Counted from the first letter of the stretch, positions 33,999-43,706 are shown. The stretch is DNA of 51,556 bases from JAUZQZ01 sp964624255 (GCA_964624255.1 CAZUWV010000005.1:1-51556); one strand, 5' to 3'. Notes: generated by a model from the letters alone, not told the origin. Translations and numbers: made by a program.

Positions 33999-34940
33999 AT
34001 GGCAGGCATGAGAGTGGTGTTGGCAGAACCCAGGGGCTTTTGCGCAGGTGTGGATCGCGCTATTGCCGTGGTCGAGCAAGCGATTGAAATGTTTGGCGCG
34101 CCTGTCTATGTACGCCATGAGATTGTACACAATAAATTCGTTGTCGAGGGGCTGAAAAAGAAGGGCGCTGTATTCATCGAGTCGGTTAGTGATGCACCCG
34201 ATGACGCGCTACTGATTTTTTCGGCGCATGGTGTCAGCCGGGCCGTTGTTCGCGCTGCTCGCAAGCGAGGATTGAAGGTGATTGATGCGACCTGCCCACT
34301 GGTAACCAAAGTTCACATGGAATTGCTTCGCCATGAGCGTAACGGAGACCAGGTCATCCTGATCGGGCATGCCGGACATCCCGAAGTGGAGGGTACGATG
34401 GGACAGGCATCCGTGGGTTCGGTCTTGCTCGTTTCAGCACCCGCTGATGTGGAACGGCTTCATATACATCATCCCGATAAGCTGGCTTATGTTACCCAGA
34501 CCACCCTGTCCGTGAACGATACAGCCGATGTGGTTACTGCGCTGAAGAAGCGGTTCCCTTATATTCAGGGACCGAAGCGCGATGATATCTGTTATGCCAC
34601 GACCAACCGGCAGATGGCGGTCAAGCAATTGGCAAACCATTGCGAAGTCGTGCTGGTCATTGGCTCGAAGAATTCATCCAACAGTAATCGCTTGCGAGAG
34701 GTAGCGGAACGCGAGGGTGCGCGCGCCTGGCTTGTGGATGATGCGGACGATATCCATCCAGGCTGGTTTGAAGGAGTCCTGTGCGTGGGGATAACCGCTG
34801 GCGCTTCCGCCCCGGAGGCACTGGTGCAGGGCGTGATCGATTTTCTTAAACAGTTGGGTGTGGAAGGCGTGGAGACGCTACATACCGTTGAAGAGCGGGT
34901 CACTTTTAATTTACCGAAGGTATTATGCCATGATGCATAA
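33999..34940 (+). CDS. ispH: 4-hydroxy-3-methylbut-2-enyl diphosphate reductase
   Basis: About 313 residues. LAEPRGFCAGVDRAIAVVE has the first cluster Cys, DATCPLVTKVHMELLR the second, and GAEGPEA-type VGITAGASAPEALVQGVID the C-terminal segment; the third Cys is DDICYATTNRQ. It makes IPP and DMAPP in the MEP isoprenoid pathway with a [4Fe-4S] cluster. Either ATG 33999 or ATG 34008 may be used. The 241-bp upstream gap carries no recognised element apart from a short inverted repeat ATGTTG-CAACAT near 33780. Confidence 0.96.
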   Translation: MAGMRVVLAEPRGFCAGVDRAIAVVEQAIEMFGAPVYVRHEIVHNKFVVEGLKKKGAVFIESVSDAPDDALLIFSAHGVSRAVVRAARKRGLKVIDATCPLVTKVHMELLRHERNGDQVILIGHAGHPEVEGTMGQASVGSVLLVSAPADVERLHIHHPDKLAYVTQTTLSVNDTADVVTALKKRFPYIQGPKRDDICYATTNRQMAVKQLANHCEVVLVIGSKNSSNSNRLREVAEREGARAWLVDDADDIHPGWFEGVLCVGITAGASAPEALVQGVIDFLKQLGVEGVETLHTVEERVTFNLPKVLCHDA

Positions 34941-35021
34941 ATGAGAACCGCTCCGATTGGCCCATTTGCTTTTGGTCATTAAGCGTTACAATGAATACAA
35001 TCCGTTCGAGGAGGCCATGAG

Positions 35022-35309
35022 ATGAAAAAACATATACTAACGATGATGGCGATATCCGGTCTGATCTTGTCCACCATGATGCCAGCTGCCGCCTGTAGTG
35101 TTGCCGGACCCGATAAGCATGTAGGGCCGGTCATAGCGGTGAATGCCAGGGCGGGAACATTTACGATTATGGATGCGGAAACGCAGAAACCAATCGTCTT
35201 CGCGGCTTCTGCCGACATTCTCAAAGATGTGGAAAAAGCGAAGGGCTCAGTGTTGGTGAGTTACATACAGTCAAATGGCCGATTGGTCGCCAAAGACGTC
35301 CACTTCTAG
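35022..35309 (+). CDS. Small secreted protein, OB-like beta protein
   Basis: 95 residues. A signal peptide (MKKHILTMMAISGLILSTMMPAAA) ends before Cys 25; AAAC could be a lipobox or an ordinary cleavage site. The mature part HVGPVIAVNARAGTFTIMDA follows the G-x-V-x-x-V-(x)n-GTFTI pattern seen in small OB-fold periplasmic proteins such as DUF5666 or CusF-like proteins. GAGGAGG lies 7 nt before the ATG. Function unknown. It stands alone after ispH and is followed by the hairpin at 35385. Confidence 0.72.
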   Translation: MKKHILTMMAISGLILSTMMPAAACSVAGPDKHVGPVIAVNARAGTFTIMDAETQKPIVFAASADILKDVEKAKGSVLVSYIQSNGRLVAKDVHF

Positions 35310-35384
35310 CCTGTATTATTCATGAAGCGTCGTGGTGATTGCGCCAGATGAATAGCGCCTCACCCCGCTTCGCGGCACCCAATC

Positions 35385-35426
35385 CTTGAGTAACAAAATC
35401 AAGCGCCTACGATTTTGTTACTCAAG
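35385..35426. terminator. Perfect 16-bp inverted repeat between convergent genes
   Basis: CTTGAGTAACAAAATC (35385-35400) and its exact reverse complement (35411-35426) flank a 10-nt loop. It lies 76 nt after one gene end and 10 nt before the other, so a bidirectional terminator is the simple reading. The stem is AT-rich and has no T run in either direction, unlike a normal rho-independent terminator, so a small mobile palindrome is also possible. Confidence 0.55.
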
Positions 35427-35435
35427 CGTTCAAAA

Positions 35436-36239
35436 CTAATTTGCCGAACCTACCACTATATTATGGCCGGACAGCAAGGCAAGGCTCTGGATTTTACTTG
35501 CCAGCCGCAGCGTGAGTCGCTCGCCTGTACCCGCAGGGTCAGGTCCGTCATAGGTAAAGAAGTTGACGCTGGCTGGTTGCGTCGGCACGAGCATGTGTAT
35601 GGGCTCGTGGAACGCGGCCTTCCATGAATCGAGGTTGATAGTATAGCTGGCGCAATGAATTTTCTTGCCCAGCATGCGTACATTACGGAAGCCATCTCGC
35701 TTGGCGACCAGGTTATAGACATGGCCGTCGTCGTAGTTAATCGCTGAAAAAGTAATAGCCCCCGCATCAGCAGATTTCTGGTGGCTTATGAGTAGTTGCG
35801 GCAATGCTCCGAGGTCATGCAAACCGGTACGCCATATCTTGCGTTCCACATATTCATTCTTGCTCTTTCGCCGATAAATACTGGGGTGTTTGGCATCCTG
35901 GCTGTACAGGATTTCGACGCTACGGTGTAACGCGTGGTTGATGCGTTTGGTATACAGCGGAGCGCCATTGCTTATACGAATATAATGTTCGGCCCTGATT
36001 CGCGGAGAATCCCATGTAATCAGCCATGCGGGTATGCCGTGCCATGTCGTGGCTCGCACGCGATTGTTCAGGGTTTGGGTAAGGTCGCTGACAATTTTTC
36101 CTCCATGCCCTTCCATATAGAAAAAGTTGCCGCCAACGGCTGCGACAAATGGCTCTTCAGCGATACAGGAGGCAGGAACTGCAGAAGAGGCGATGACCAT
36201 CACTGACAACAGGAAAAGCAAGCGCGTCATTTGCCACAT
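35436..36239 (-). CDS. Secreted protein of unknown function
   Basis: 267 residues from ATG 36239, which has GAGGAGC 8-9 nt upstream. A signal peptide (MTRLLFLLSVMVIASSAVPASC) is followed by a mature region that appears rich in beta structure (YYIRISNGAPLY-type strands, SINLDSW, VNFFTYDGPDP). It could be a periplasmic or outer-membrane-associated protein. I see no family motif. It faces prk on the same strand across a 240-bp gap in which nothing is recognised apart from a short GTAGC/GCTAC stem near 36400. Confidence 0.7.
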   Translation of the reverse strand: MWQMTRLLFLLSVMVIASSAVPASCIAEEPFVAAVGGNFFYMEGHGGKIVSDLTQTLNNRVRATTWHGIPAWLITWDSPRIRAEHYIRISNGAPLYTKRINHALHRSVEILYSQDAKHPSIYRRKSKNEYVERKIWRTGLHDLGALPQLLISHQKSADAGAITFSAINYDDGHVYNLVAKRDGFRNVRMLGKKIHCASYTINLDSWKAAFHEPIHMLVPTQPASVNFFTYDGPDPAGTGERLTLRLASKIQSLALLSGHNIVVGSAN

Positions 36240-36479
36240 AAATAATAGCTCCTCATGATCAAAACGGAACGGTAGAGTGCCGTATCTAACCACATCCGGC
36301 AATATCACTTCGCAAATATCGTATCAAAATGCCACAAACCTTCAAGTTACTCGGCTCCGAATTTTCCTTGTCTCCGATACGAAGTAGCTCCCCCCGCTCG
36401 CTACGACCTCCATAAGTCCGACAGACTCCCCCTTGGCCGTGAAGTGCTTACGACTTTTCCAGCGAGTCCCGATGAAGGG

Positions 36480-37343
36480 TCAGGACTTTCTTTTCCTCTC
36501 CAGTAACTCATGAATAATGGGCGTCAATATCAACTCCATGGCCAATTCCATCTTCGCTGCCGGGATAACGAGGGTATTACGGCGAGACATGAACGAGTCC
36601 TTCAACATCGCGATCAACCATGGAAAATCGATTCCCCACTTTTGTGGTTCGCGAATACGAATAACGATCACACTCTCATCCGGTGTTGGTACATCACGCG
36701 CAATAAAGGGATTCGACGTATCCACCAGGGGCACACGCTGAAAGTTGATGTCCGTATGCGTGAACTGAGGCGTAATAAAGTGGATATAGTCATGCATGCG
36801 CTGGAGAATATTATTCACCACCGCCTCCTCCGAATAACCACGCATCTTGGTGTCGCGGTGAATTTTCTGGATCCACTCCAGATTTACGACAGGAACAACA
36901 CCCATCATTAAATCGACATAGGGGCGCACCTCTTCAACGCCACCGTGCAACCCCTCATAGAACAAAAGGTCCGAACCTTCCCCTATTTCATGCCATTCGG
37001 TAAACCGTCCCGCTTCGACATTGTAAATCTTGGCTTCTTCATCATCATGCACATAGGTTCGTGCTAAACCTCGACCTGTTTTACGATATGAGTCAAACAG
37101 GTCGGCTATCTTATCAAACAAATTGGCTTCATCGGAAAAATGGCTTAAGCGTTTTCCCATAGCCTCGAATTCCTTCGATTTCTCGCGAAACTCATAGCGA
37201 TCAAATTTATGAAAGCAATCACCTTCCACGACTGCGGCTGTTACCTGCTCGCGTCTGAAGATGTGCTCGAGTGCCATTTTCGCCGTGCTGGTTCCGGCAC
37301 CGGAAGAACCCGTTACGGAAATAACCGGATATTTTGCAGACAT
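36480..37343 (-). CDS. prk: Phosphoribulokinase, class I
   Basis: 287 residues. The P-loop GSSGAGTSTAKMALEHIFRR and EGDCFHKFDRYEFR at the N-terminus, then EGLHGGVEEVRPYVDLMMGV, VVNLEWIQKIHRDTKMRGYS and HFITPQFTHTDINFQRVP, match the bacterial octameric PRK. It makes ribulose 1,5-bisphosphate, the RuBisCO substrate, so it is the strongest sign of autotrophy here. GGGAGGGG precedes the ATG. It is divergent from guaB. RuBisCO genes are not in the window. Confidence 0.96.
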   Translation of the reverse strand: MSAKYPVISVTGSSGAGTSTAKMALEHIFRREQVTAAVVEGDCFHKFDRYEFREKSKEFEAMGKRLSHFSDEANLFDKIADLFDSYRKTGRGLARTYVHDDEEAKIYNVEAGRFTEWHEIGEGSDLLFYEGLHGGVEEVRPYVDLMMGVVPVVNLEWIQKIHRDTKMRGYSEEAVVNNILQRMHDYIHFITPQFTHTDINFQRVPLVDTSNPFIARDVPTPDESVIVIRIREPQKWGIDFPWLIAMLKDSFMSRRNTLVIPAAKMELAMELILTPIIHELLERKRKS

Positions 37344-37541
37344 GAAACCCCTCCCAAAACAAATGTAATTAAATTGATTGCCCGGCTTGCTTTCCCGGTA
37401 CCCTATAACCCACGATCCTGCCTGTGTGAAGGTGCATTATGACGTAGAATGCCTCCAGGGTCCAACGACATTTATTCTTTCTTCCGGGGAGAGTGTGATT
37501 CGGTTATGATTCGACGCTTCCTTGAAGGAGGTTATCACTGT

Positions 37542-39017
37542 ATGGACGCGCGGAGATTTGACGAGGGCTTAACCTTTGACGATGTGTTGTTGGTGCCTCA
37601 GGCCAGTCATGTCACGCCTCGCGCAGTGGATACTTCCTCACAATTTACAAAAAAGATTCGCCTCAACATCCCTGTTTCATCGGCGGCGATGGATACGGTA
37701 ACGGAATCGGGAACGACTATCGCGCTGGCGCAGGAAGGTGGCATTGGCGTCATCCATAAAAATATGGCTGCGAAAATTCAGGCTGCGGAAGTCCGCAAGG
37801 TCAAACGGTTCGAGGCTGGTGTCGTGCAGGAGCCGCTGACTGTAACACCGGACATGAGACTGTCCGAAGTCCGGGAACTTTGCGTAACTCATGGCTTCTC
37901 CGGCTTTCCCGTACTCAATAATGACGGTGGTTTATGCGGTATTATTACCAACCGTGATACACGTTTTGAAAACGAGCTGAACAAGCGGGTGGATGAGGTC
38001 ATGACGCCGCGCGACAGACTGGTGACGGTTAAACCCGGTACGGATCTGGAACATTGCAAACAGTTGTTCCGCAAGCACCGTATTGAAAAGTTACCCGTTG
38101 TGGACGACGAGGGGCATCTCCACGGCATGATTACCGTGCGTGACATTGAAAAATCGAAAGCATTTCCCAATGCCGTACGTGATAATTTGGGCCGTCTTTT
38201 GGCGGCCGCTGCAATTGGCGTGGGTGATAAGGAACTGGCGCGCTTTGAGGCACTGCTCGCGGCTGGCGTGGATGCTGTCGTGGTGGATACGGCCCACGGT
38301 CATTCGCAAGGCGTCATTGCGCAAGTGCGCGAGATCAAGCGACAATATGGTGATGCTATCCAGATCATAGGCGGTAATATTGCTACGCCGGAAGCCGTGC
38401 GCGACCTGGCCGATGCGGGCGTGGATGCCGTAAAGGTAGGGATCGGGCCTGGTTCGATTTGTACCACACGCATGGTCGCGGGGGTCGGCGTACCTCAATT
38501 GACGGCGATCATGCAATGCGCGGTCGCCGGGCGCGAGGTCGGCGTGCCGGTGATTGCTGACGGTGGTATCAAATTCTCCGGGGATTTCGCCAAGGCGATA
38601 GCTGCAGGTGCTGCCACCTGCATGTTTGGCGGCATGTTTGCGGGTACGGACGAAGCCCCGGGAGAGAAGATTCTGTATCAGGGGCGCACCTTTAAAGCCT
38701 ATCGTGGCATGGGTTCAATTGGCGCCATGCAACAGGGTAGCAAGGATCGCTATTTCCAGGGTGATGTGAATGAAACGATGAAACTGGTACCAGAAGGTAT
38801 TGAAGGACGAGTGGCATACAAGGGTCCCGTTGGCGATATTTTACACCAGTTGGTCGGCGGCTTGCGTGCGGCGATGGGCTATATCGGAGCCGCAACGATG
38901 GATGACATGTACAAGCGCGCCAAATTCATGCGCATTACCGGTGCGGGTTTGCGTGAGTCGCATGTGCATGATGTCACGATCACTGAAGAATCACCGAATT
39001 ACCGTTTGGAATCCTGA
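37542..39017 (+). CDS. guaB: Inosine-5'-monophosphate dehydrogenase
   Basis: 491 residues. LTFDDVLLVPQASHV opens the TIM barrel. Two CBS domains (VMTPRDRLVTVKPGTDLEHC and neighbour) are inserted. GPGSICTTRMVAGVGVPQ holds the catalytic Cys, and GGMFAGTDEAPGE with YRGMGSIGAMQ follows. It makes XMP from IMP, the first step of GMP synthesis. ATG 37542 is preceded by AAGGAGG; an open frame begins 31 codons earlier. guaA follows after 22 nt. Confidence 0.97.
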   Translation: MDARRFDEGLTFDDVLLVPQASHVTPRAVDTSSQFTKKIRLNIPVSSAAMDTVTESGTTIALAQEGGIGVIHKNMAAKIQAAEVRKVKRFEAGVVQEPLTVTPDMRLSEVRELCVTHGFSGFPVLNNDGGLCGIITNRDTRFENELNKRVDEVMTPRDRLVTVKPGTDLEHCKQLFRKHRIEKLPVVDDEGHLHGMITVRDIEKSKAFPNAVRDNLGRLLAAAAIGVGDKELARFEALLAAGVDAVVVDTAHGHSQGVIAQVREIKRQYGDAIQIIGGNIATPEAVRDLADAGVDAVKVGIGPGSICTTRMVAGVGVPQLTAIMQCAVAGREVGVPVIADGGIKFSGDFAKAIAAGAATCMFGGMFAGTDEAPGEKILYQGRTFKAYRGMGSIGAMQQGSKDRYFQGDVNETMKLVPEGIEGRVAYKGPVGDILHQLVGGLRAAMGYIGAATMDDMYKRAKFMRITGAGLRESHVHDVTITEESPNYRLES

Positions 39018-39039
39018 CTTGCATGATGCAAACATACGG

Positions 39040-40596
39040 ATGAAAAATAAGGAAAAAATCCTGATTCTGGATTTTGGCTCGCAATACACCCAGTTGATTG
39101 CCCGCCGTGTACGCGAGGCCGGAGTATACAGCGAGTTGCATCCCTTCGATATGCCTGAAAATGAGATCTGCGCTTTCGCTCCTGCCGGTATCATTCTATC
39201 CGGCGGACCCGATTCCGCGTGCGAGAACGAAACACCGAAAGCACCCATGGCCGTCTTCGACCTGGGTGTTCCTGTGCTGGGTATATGCTATGGCATGCAA
39301 ACCATGGCCGCACAACTGGGAGGCATCGTTGAGACAGGCACTGTGCGCGAATTCGGCCACGCCAAGGTGCTGACCTGCGGCGATTCGCCGCTGTTGCGCG
39401 GTATGGAGGATGAACAAACCGGCGAGCTCGACGTCTGGATGAGCCACGGTGACAAGGTGGCCAGTCTGCCCCATGGCTTCCGCGTCATTTGTGGTAATGA
39501 CGCGGTACCCATCATCGGCATGGCGGATGAGTCGCGGCATTTTTACGGCTTGCAATTCCACCCTGAAGTGACGCACACCCGCCGGGGGAAGGCGATTTTG
39601 AGCTGTTTTATACACAAGATTTGTGCCTGTTCCCGCGCATGGACAATGCCGAACCATATTGAGGAAGCCATTGGCTATATTCGTCATCAGGTTGGCAACG
39701 AAGGGGTAATCCTGGGCCTGTCCGGCGGGGTCGACTCATCGGTCGCTGCGGCATTGTTGCACCGTGCAATCGGCGATCAACTGACGTGCGTCTTTGTTGA
39801 TAACGGTCTGCTGCGTTTGCATGAGGCGGAGCAGGTGATGGCGACCTTTGCCGACCATCTGGGGGTAAAGGTGGACCATGTCGATGCCGGCGAAATTTTC
39901 CTGAAGCACCTGGCTGGCGTCACCGACCCGGAAGAGAAGCGCAAAATTATCGGCCGCGAATTCGTCGGGGTGTTTCAGCGCGAAGCGGCCAGAATGCCGA
40001 ATGCCAAATGGCTGGCGCAGGGAACGATCTACCCCGACGTCATCGAATCGGCCGGGGCGAAGACGAACAAGGCACACACGATCAAGAGTCACCACAATGT
40101 GGGTGGGCTACCGGAATCCCTGCACCTGAAGTTACTCGAGCCGCTACGCGACCTGTTCAAGGATGAGGTGCGCGAACTGGGTGTGGCGCTTGGCCTTCCG
40201 CGAGGAATGGTTTACCGGCACCCTTTTCCAGGCCCGGGCCTGGGTGTGCGCATACTTGGTGAGGTCAAAAAAGAATATGCGGACCTGTTACGCCAGGCCG
40301 ACGCCATCTTTATTGAAGAATTGCACGCATCGGGATGGTATGACAAGACCAGCCAGGCATTTGTGGTATTTCTGCCGGTGAAATCAGTTGGCGTAATGGG
40401 CGATGGCCGCACCTACGAATGGGTTGTCGCGCTGCGGGCCGTGCAGACGCAGGATTTTATGACCGCACGCTGGGCGGAGCTGCCGCATGCCCTGTTAGCC
40501 AAAGTGTCCGGCCGCATCATTAACGAGGTGCGCGGTATTAACCGCGTTGTTTACGATATCTCGGGGAAACCGCCGGCGACGATTGAATGGGAGTAA
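39040..40596 (+). CDS. guaA: GMP synthase (glutamine-hydrolysing)
   Basis: 518 residues. The amidotransferase domain begins LILDFGSQYTQLIARRVRE with the nucleophile in GVPVLGICYGMQTMA and GLQFHPEVTHT. The ATP-PPase domain has LGLSGGVDSSVAAALLHRAI. The dimerisation domain ends SGKPPATIEWE, the conserved C-terminus. It aminates XMP to GMP. The start is ATG 39040; the frame is open 80 codons upstream into guaB. Confidence 0.98.
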   Translation: MKNKEKILILDFGSQYTQLIARRVREAGVYSELHPFDMPENEICAFAPAGIILSGGPDSACENETPKAPMAVFDLGVPVLGICYGMQTMAAQLGGIVETGTVREFGHAKVLTCGDSPLLRGMEDEQTGELDVWMSHGDKVASLPHGFRVICGNDAVPIIGMADESRHFYGLQFHPEVTHTRRGKAILSCFIHKICACSRAWTMPNHIEEAIGYIRHQVGNEGVILGLSGGVDSSVAAALLHRAIGDQLTCVFVDNGLLRLHEAEQVMATFADHLGVKVDHVDAGEIFLKHLAGVTDPEEKRKIIGREFVGVFQREAARMPNAKWLAQGTIYPDVIESAGAKTNKAHTIKSHHNVGGLPESLHLKLLEPLRDLFKDEVRELGVALGLPRGMVYRHPFPGPGLGVRILGEVKKEYADLLRQADAIFIEELHASGWYDKTSQAFVVFLPVKSVGVMGDGRTYEWVVALRAVQTQDFMTARWAELPHALLAKVSGRIINEVRGINRVVYDISGKPPATIEWE

Positions 40597-40656
40597 GTTG
40601 CTTGACTTATCACCTGCCGGGCAGCGACGAACAAACATTAAACCAGAGGAGATGAC

Positions 40657-41370
40657 ATGAAGAAATACATTGCAATCGCTGCTACAGTGGTGGCGATTAC
40701 GGCGGGATGTTCCGCCGGAACGCAAACGAAAAACACAACGGCAAAGCTGTCGCTGGACAACGAAAATGCGAAGTTCAGTTATGCCATCGGGCTGGACGTA
40801 GGAAAATCCCTGAAGAGGATCGGGACCAAGCTCGACCTAACCGCTTTTGACGCAGCGGTCGAATCGGTTATCAAGGGTGAGAAACCCATGCTATCGCCCA
40901 AGGAAGCGGCGGCGGTTAAGCAATCCGTACTCAAGTCACAAAGGAAGAAGCTTATGAGCAAACAAAAAGATTTGGGTTTGAAGAATAAGGCGGAAGGTGA
41001 GAAGTTCTTAGCGGAAAATGCTAAAAAAGAGGGTGTAAAGACAACCGCAAGTGGCCTGCAATACAAGGTACTTAGATCCGGCAATGGCAAAAAGCCTACA
41101 GCAACGGATAGCGTTACGGTGAATTACGAAGGCCGGCTGATTAACGGTACGGTATTCGATTCTTCCTACAAACGGGGAAAGCCCGTTACATTTCCGCTTA
41201 ATGGCGTCATCAAGGGTTGGACCGAAGGCTTGCAGTTGATGCCAGCGGGTAGCAAGTACAGATTTTTTCTGCCACCGAAGCTGGCTTATGGTGCAAGAGG
41301 AGCTGGCGGTATCATTGGACCGGATGCCACGCTTATCTTTGACGTAGAATTACTCTCTATCAAGAAATAA
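40657..41370 (+). CDS. fkpA: FKBP-type peptidyl-prolyl isomerase lipoprotein (FkpA/Mip-like)
   Basis: 237 residues. A lipoprotein signal ends ITAGC (Cys 18). An N-terminal FKBP_N dimerisation region (NAKFSYAIGLDVGKSLKRIG and a long charged helix) leads to a C-terminal FKBP domain with VNYEGRLINGTVFDSSYKRG, VIKGWTEGLQLMPAGSKYRF and the DATLIFDVELLSI end. It assists folding in the periplasm. GAGGAG lies 6 nt before the ATG. Symbol assigned by architecture. Confidence 0.92.
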   Translation: MKKYIAIAATVVAITAGCSAGTQTKNTTAKLSLDNENAKFSYAIGLDVGKSLKRIGTKLDLTAFDAAVESVIKGEKPMLSPKEAAAVKQSVLKSQRKKLMSKQKDLGLKNKAEGEKFLAENAKKEGVKTTASGLQYKVLRSGNGKKPTATDSVTVNYEGRLINGTVFDSSYKRGKPVTFPLNGVIKGWTEGLQLMPAGSKYRFFLPPKLAYGARGAGGIIGPDATLIFDVELLSIKK

Positions 41371-41390
41371 TGGCTTCGTAGGAGGTCATC

Positions 41391-42749
41391 ATGTTTGATC
41401 GTTTAAGCGAGAAACTGGGCGGCATCGCGGGCCGTCTCCGGGGTGCTGCGCGCGTTTCCGAGGCTGATCTGGATGCAACACTGCGTGAGATGCGGCTGGC
41501 ACTTCTGGAAGCCGATGTGGCGCTGCCAGTGGCGCGCCACTTAATGGATGAGGCACGCGAGCGAGCGCTTGGTACCGAGGTGTCCAGGAGTCTGAATCCT
41601 GGCCAAGTTATCATCAAGATTCTGCACGATGTGCTGGCCGATGTATTGGGCGGGCAGCGCCGAGATCTGGATATATCGAATATTCCATCGGTGATTCTGC
41701 TGTGCGGCCTGCAGGGCGCGGGTAAAACGACTACAGCGGGAAAATTGGCGCGCTTGCTTGCGAGACAGGGGCGCAAGGTGGCGCTGACCAGCGTTGATGC
41801 GACGCGCCCTGCGGCACGCGAGCAGTTACGGGTGCTGGCCGCACAGGTGGGCGTCCCTTACATTGAAGGCGATGGCACTACGCCGGTAGTGATGGCGAAG
41901 TCCGCGCTAAACATGGCCAAAACAGGTGGCCATCATGTACTGATTCTGGATACGGCGGGTCGGCAGGTCGCGGACGATGCTCTGATGGCGGAAATCTGCG
42001 AGGTGATGACTACCGTGAATGCCAGCGAACGCTTGCTGGTACTTGATTCGATGACAGGCCAGACCGCATTGACCATTGCCGAACAATTCCACGCCTCCCT
42101 TAAGCTTTCCGGTTGTATTCTCACCAAAACCGATGCCGATGTGCGCGGTGGTGCGGCGCTTTCGGTGGCACATATTACCGGTGTCCCTGTACGTTACGTT
42201 GGTACGGGTGAAAAAACTGATGCGTTTGAGCTTTTTGACCCGCAACGGTTTGCCGGACGCATTCTTGGCCAGGGTGATGTGGCCGGGCTGGTGGAAAAGG
42301 TCCAGGCCCATGTTGATCAGGAACAAGCCGAGAAGCTGGCAAAAAAGGTCAAGAAAGGTTCGTTCGATCTGATGGATTTTTCCGATCAGCTTGGACAAAT
42401 GCAAAAAATGGGCGGGATGGCCAGTATGCTGAAAATGCTGCCTGGCATAAAATTGCCGCCAGGCGCACTGGCGGAGATTGACGGCAAGCCGGTGAAACGA
42501 ATGCAGGCGATGGTCTATTCGATGACGCCAAAGGAACGTCGTTATCCCAAATTTATCAATGGTAGCCGGAAACGACGTATCGCCACAGGCTCCGGTACCA
42601 GCGTTCAGGAACTCAATCAGATGCTTAAACAGTTTGCGCAGACGCAGAAAATGATGAAGAAGATGAAAGGCAACAAGGGGAAGCGCATGATGGCGCAGAT
42701 GGCCAGCCGCTTCTCCGGTATGGGCGGAGGCATGCCCTCCGGCATGTAG
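41391..42749 (+). CDS. ffh: Signal recognition particle protein Ffh
   Basis: 452 residues. The N domain contains LRGAARVSEADLDATLREMRLALLEADV. The G domain has GLQGAGKTTTAGKLARLLA, DATRPAAREQLRVLA, LDTAGRQVADDALM and TKTDADVRGGAALS. The Met-rich M domain has GQMQKMGGMASMLKMLPG and the RNA-binding RRYPKFINGSRKRRIATGSG. It binds signal peptides with the 4.5S RNA. GGAGG precedes the ATG by about 6 nt. The Ffh sequence DTAGR-Q in place of DTAGR-L is unusual. Confidence 0.97.
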   Translation: MFDRLSEKLGGIAGRLRGAARVSEADLDATLREMRLALLEADVALPVARHLMDEARERALGTEVSRSLNPGQVIIKILHDVLADVLGGQRRDLDISNIPSVILLCGLQGAGKTTTAGKLARLLARQGRKVALTSVDATRPAAREQLRVLAAQVGVPYIEGDGTTPVVMAKSALNMAKTGGHHVLILDTAGRQVADDALMAEICEVMTTVNASERLLVLDSMTGQTALTIAEQFHASLKLSGCILTKTDADVRGGAALSVAHITGVPVRYVGTGEKTDAFELFDPQRFAGRILGQGDVAGLVEKVQAHVDQEQAEKLAKKVKKGSFDLMDFSDQLGQMQKMGGMASMLKMLPGIKLPPGALAEIDGKPVKRMQAMVYSMTPKERRYPKFINGSRKRRIATGSGTSVQELNQMLKQFAQTQKMMKKMKGNKGKRMMAQMASRFSGMGGGMPSGM

Positions 42750-42779
42750 GCCGGATTTTACTTTAATCTGGAGGACAAT

Positions 42780-43706
42780 GTGATACACCTGAAGATTGCA
42801 ACACGGGGTTCCGCGCTGGCGTTGTGGCAGGCCAGACACGTTGCAGCTAAACTGGAACGCCTGCACAAAGGCGTAACAACGGAACTGCTTCGCATCAAAA
42901 CCACGGGTGATAAAATTCTCGATGTGCCGCTGGCCAAGGTGGGTGGCAAAGGTCTGTTCACCAAGGAAATCGAGGAAGCGTTACTGGATAGTCGTGCCGA
43001 TCTGGCTGTACATTCGATGAAGGATGTACCTGCAGAGCTGCCGGAAAAGCTGGCTATCCACGCTATTCTGGAGCGGGCGGACCCACGCGATGCCGTTGCC
43101 ACGGTGACGGGTGGTCCATTGTCCACCTTGCCCAAGAATGCAACGATTGGCACCTCATCGTTACGTCGCGTGTGCCAGCTCAAAGCGAGGCATCCCGAAT
43201 TTAAGTTTGTTTCTATCCGCGGCAATGTACAAACCAGGCTAAACAAGCTCGGCAAGGAAGCCGATGCCGTGGTGCTGGCGGCAGCGGGTGTCAAGCGGTT
43301 GGGTATTGATGATCAAATGCATGTCTTTTTTGAGACGAGCGAGATGCTCCCCGCCGTAGCGCAGGGTGCGATTGGTATCGAAACGCGTGCCGGGGATGAA
43401 CAGGTTAATTCACTAGTAGCTGCGTTGAATCATCAGGATACCGCAGATTGCGTGATGATTGAGCGCGCTTTCCTGGCCCGACTGGAAGGCGGGTGCCAGG
43501 TACCGATTGCCGGATATGCTACGCTGGACGGTGATGTTCTTCGTATGGAAGGGCTGGTTGGTGAAGTGGATGGTAGCCAGCTCATTCGTCGCCAGACATC
43601 CGGTCCGCGTAGTCAGGCAGTCCCTCTGGGGAGCGCCCTGGCCGACGAGGTGCTGGATGCCGGCGGCCGCGAGATTCTGACACGATTGTATGCGGAGAGC
43701 GGCTAG
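42780..43706 (+). CDS. hemC: Porphobilinogen deaminase
   Basis: 308 residues. KIATRGSALALWQARHVAA starts the enzyme, LAVHSMKDVPAELPEKL contains the active-site region, and LEGGCQVPIAGYA holds the Cys that binds the dipyrromethane cofactor. It polymerises four porphobilinogens to hydroxymethylbilane in heme synthesis. The start is GTG with GGAGG 5 nt upstream. It fits the heavy use of cytochromes in this organism. Confidence 0.97.
   Translation: MIHLKIATRGSALALWQARHVAAKLERLHKGVTTELLRIKTTGDKILDVPLAKVGGKGLFTKEIEEALLDSRADLAVHSMKDVPAELPEKLAIHAILERADPRDAVATVTGGPLSTLPKNATIGTSSLRRVCQLKARHPEFKFVSIRGNVQTRLNKLGKEADAVVLAAAGVKRLGIDDQMHVFFETSEMLPAVAQGAIGIETRAGDEQVNSLVAALNHQDTADCVMIERAFLARLEGGCQVPIAGYATLDGDVLRMEGLVGEVDGSQLIRRQTSGPRSQAVPLGSALADEVLDAGGREILTRLYAESG

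Noticed and set aside
38800..39039. Extension of the guaA frame 80 codons into guaB
   Set aside because: The extension overlaps the guaB 3' end and lacks family residues; GuaA proteins start at the LILDFGSQYTQLI segment near ATG 39040.
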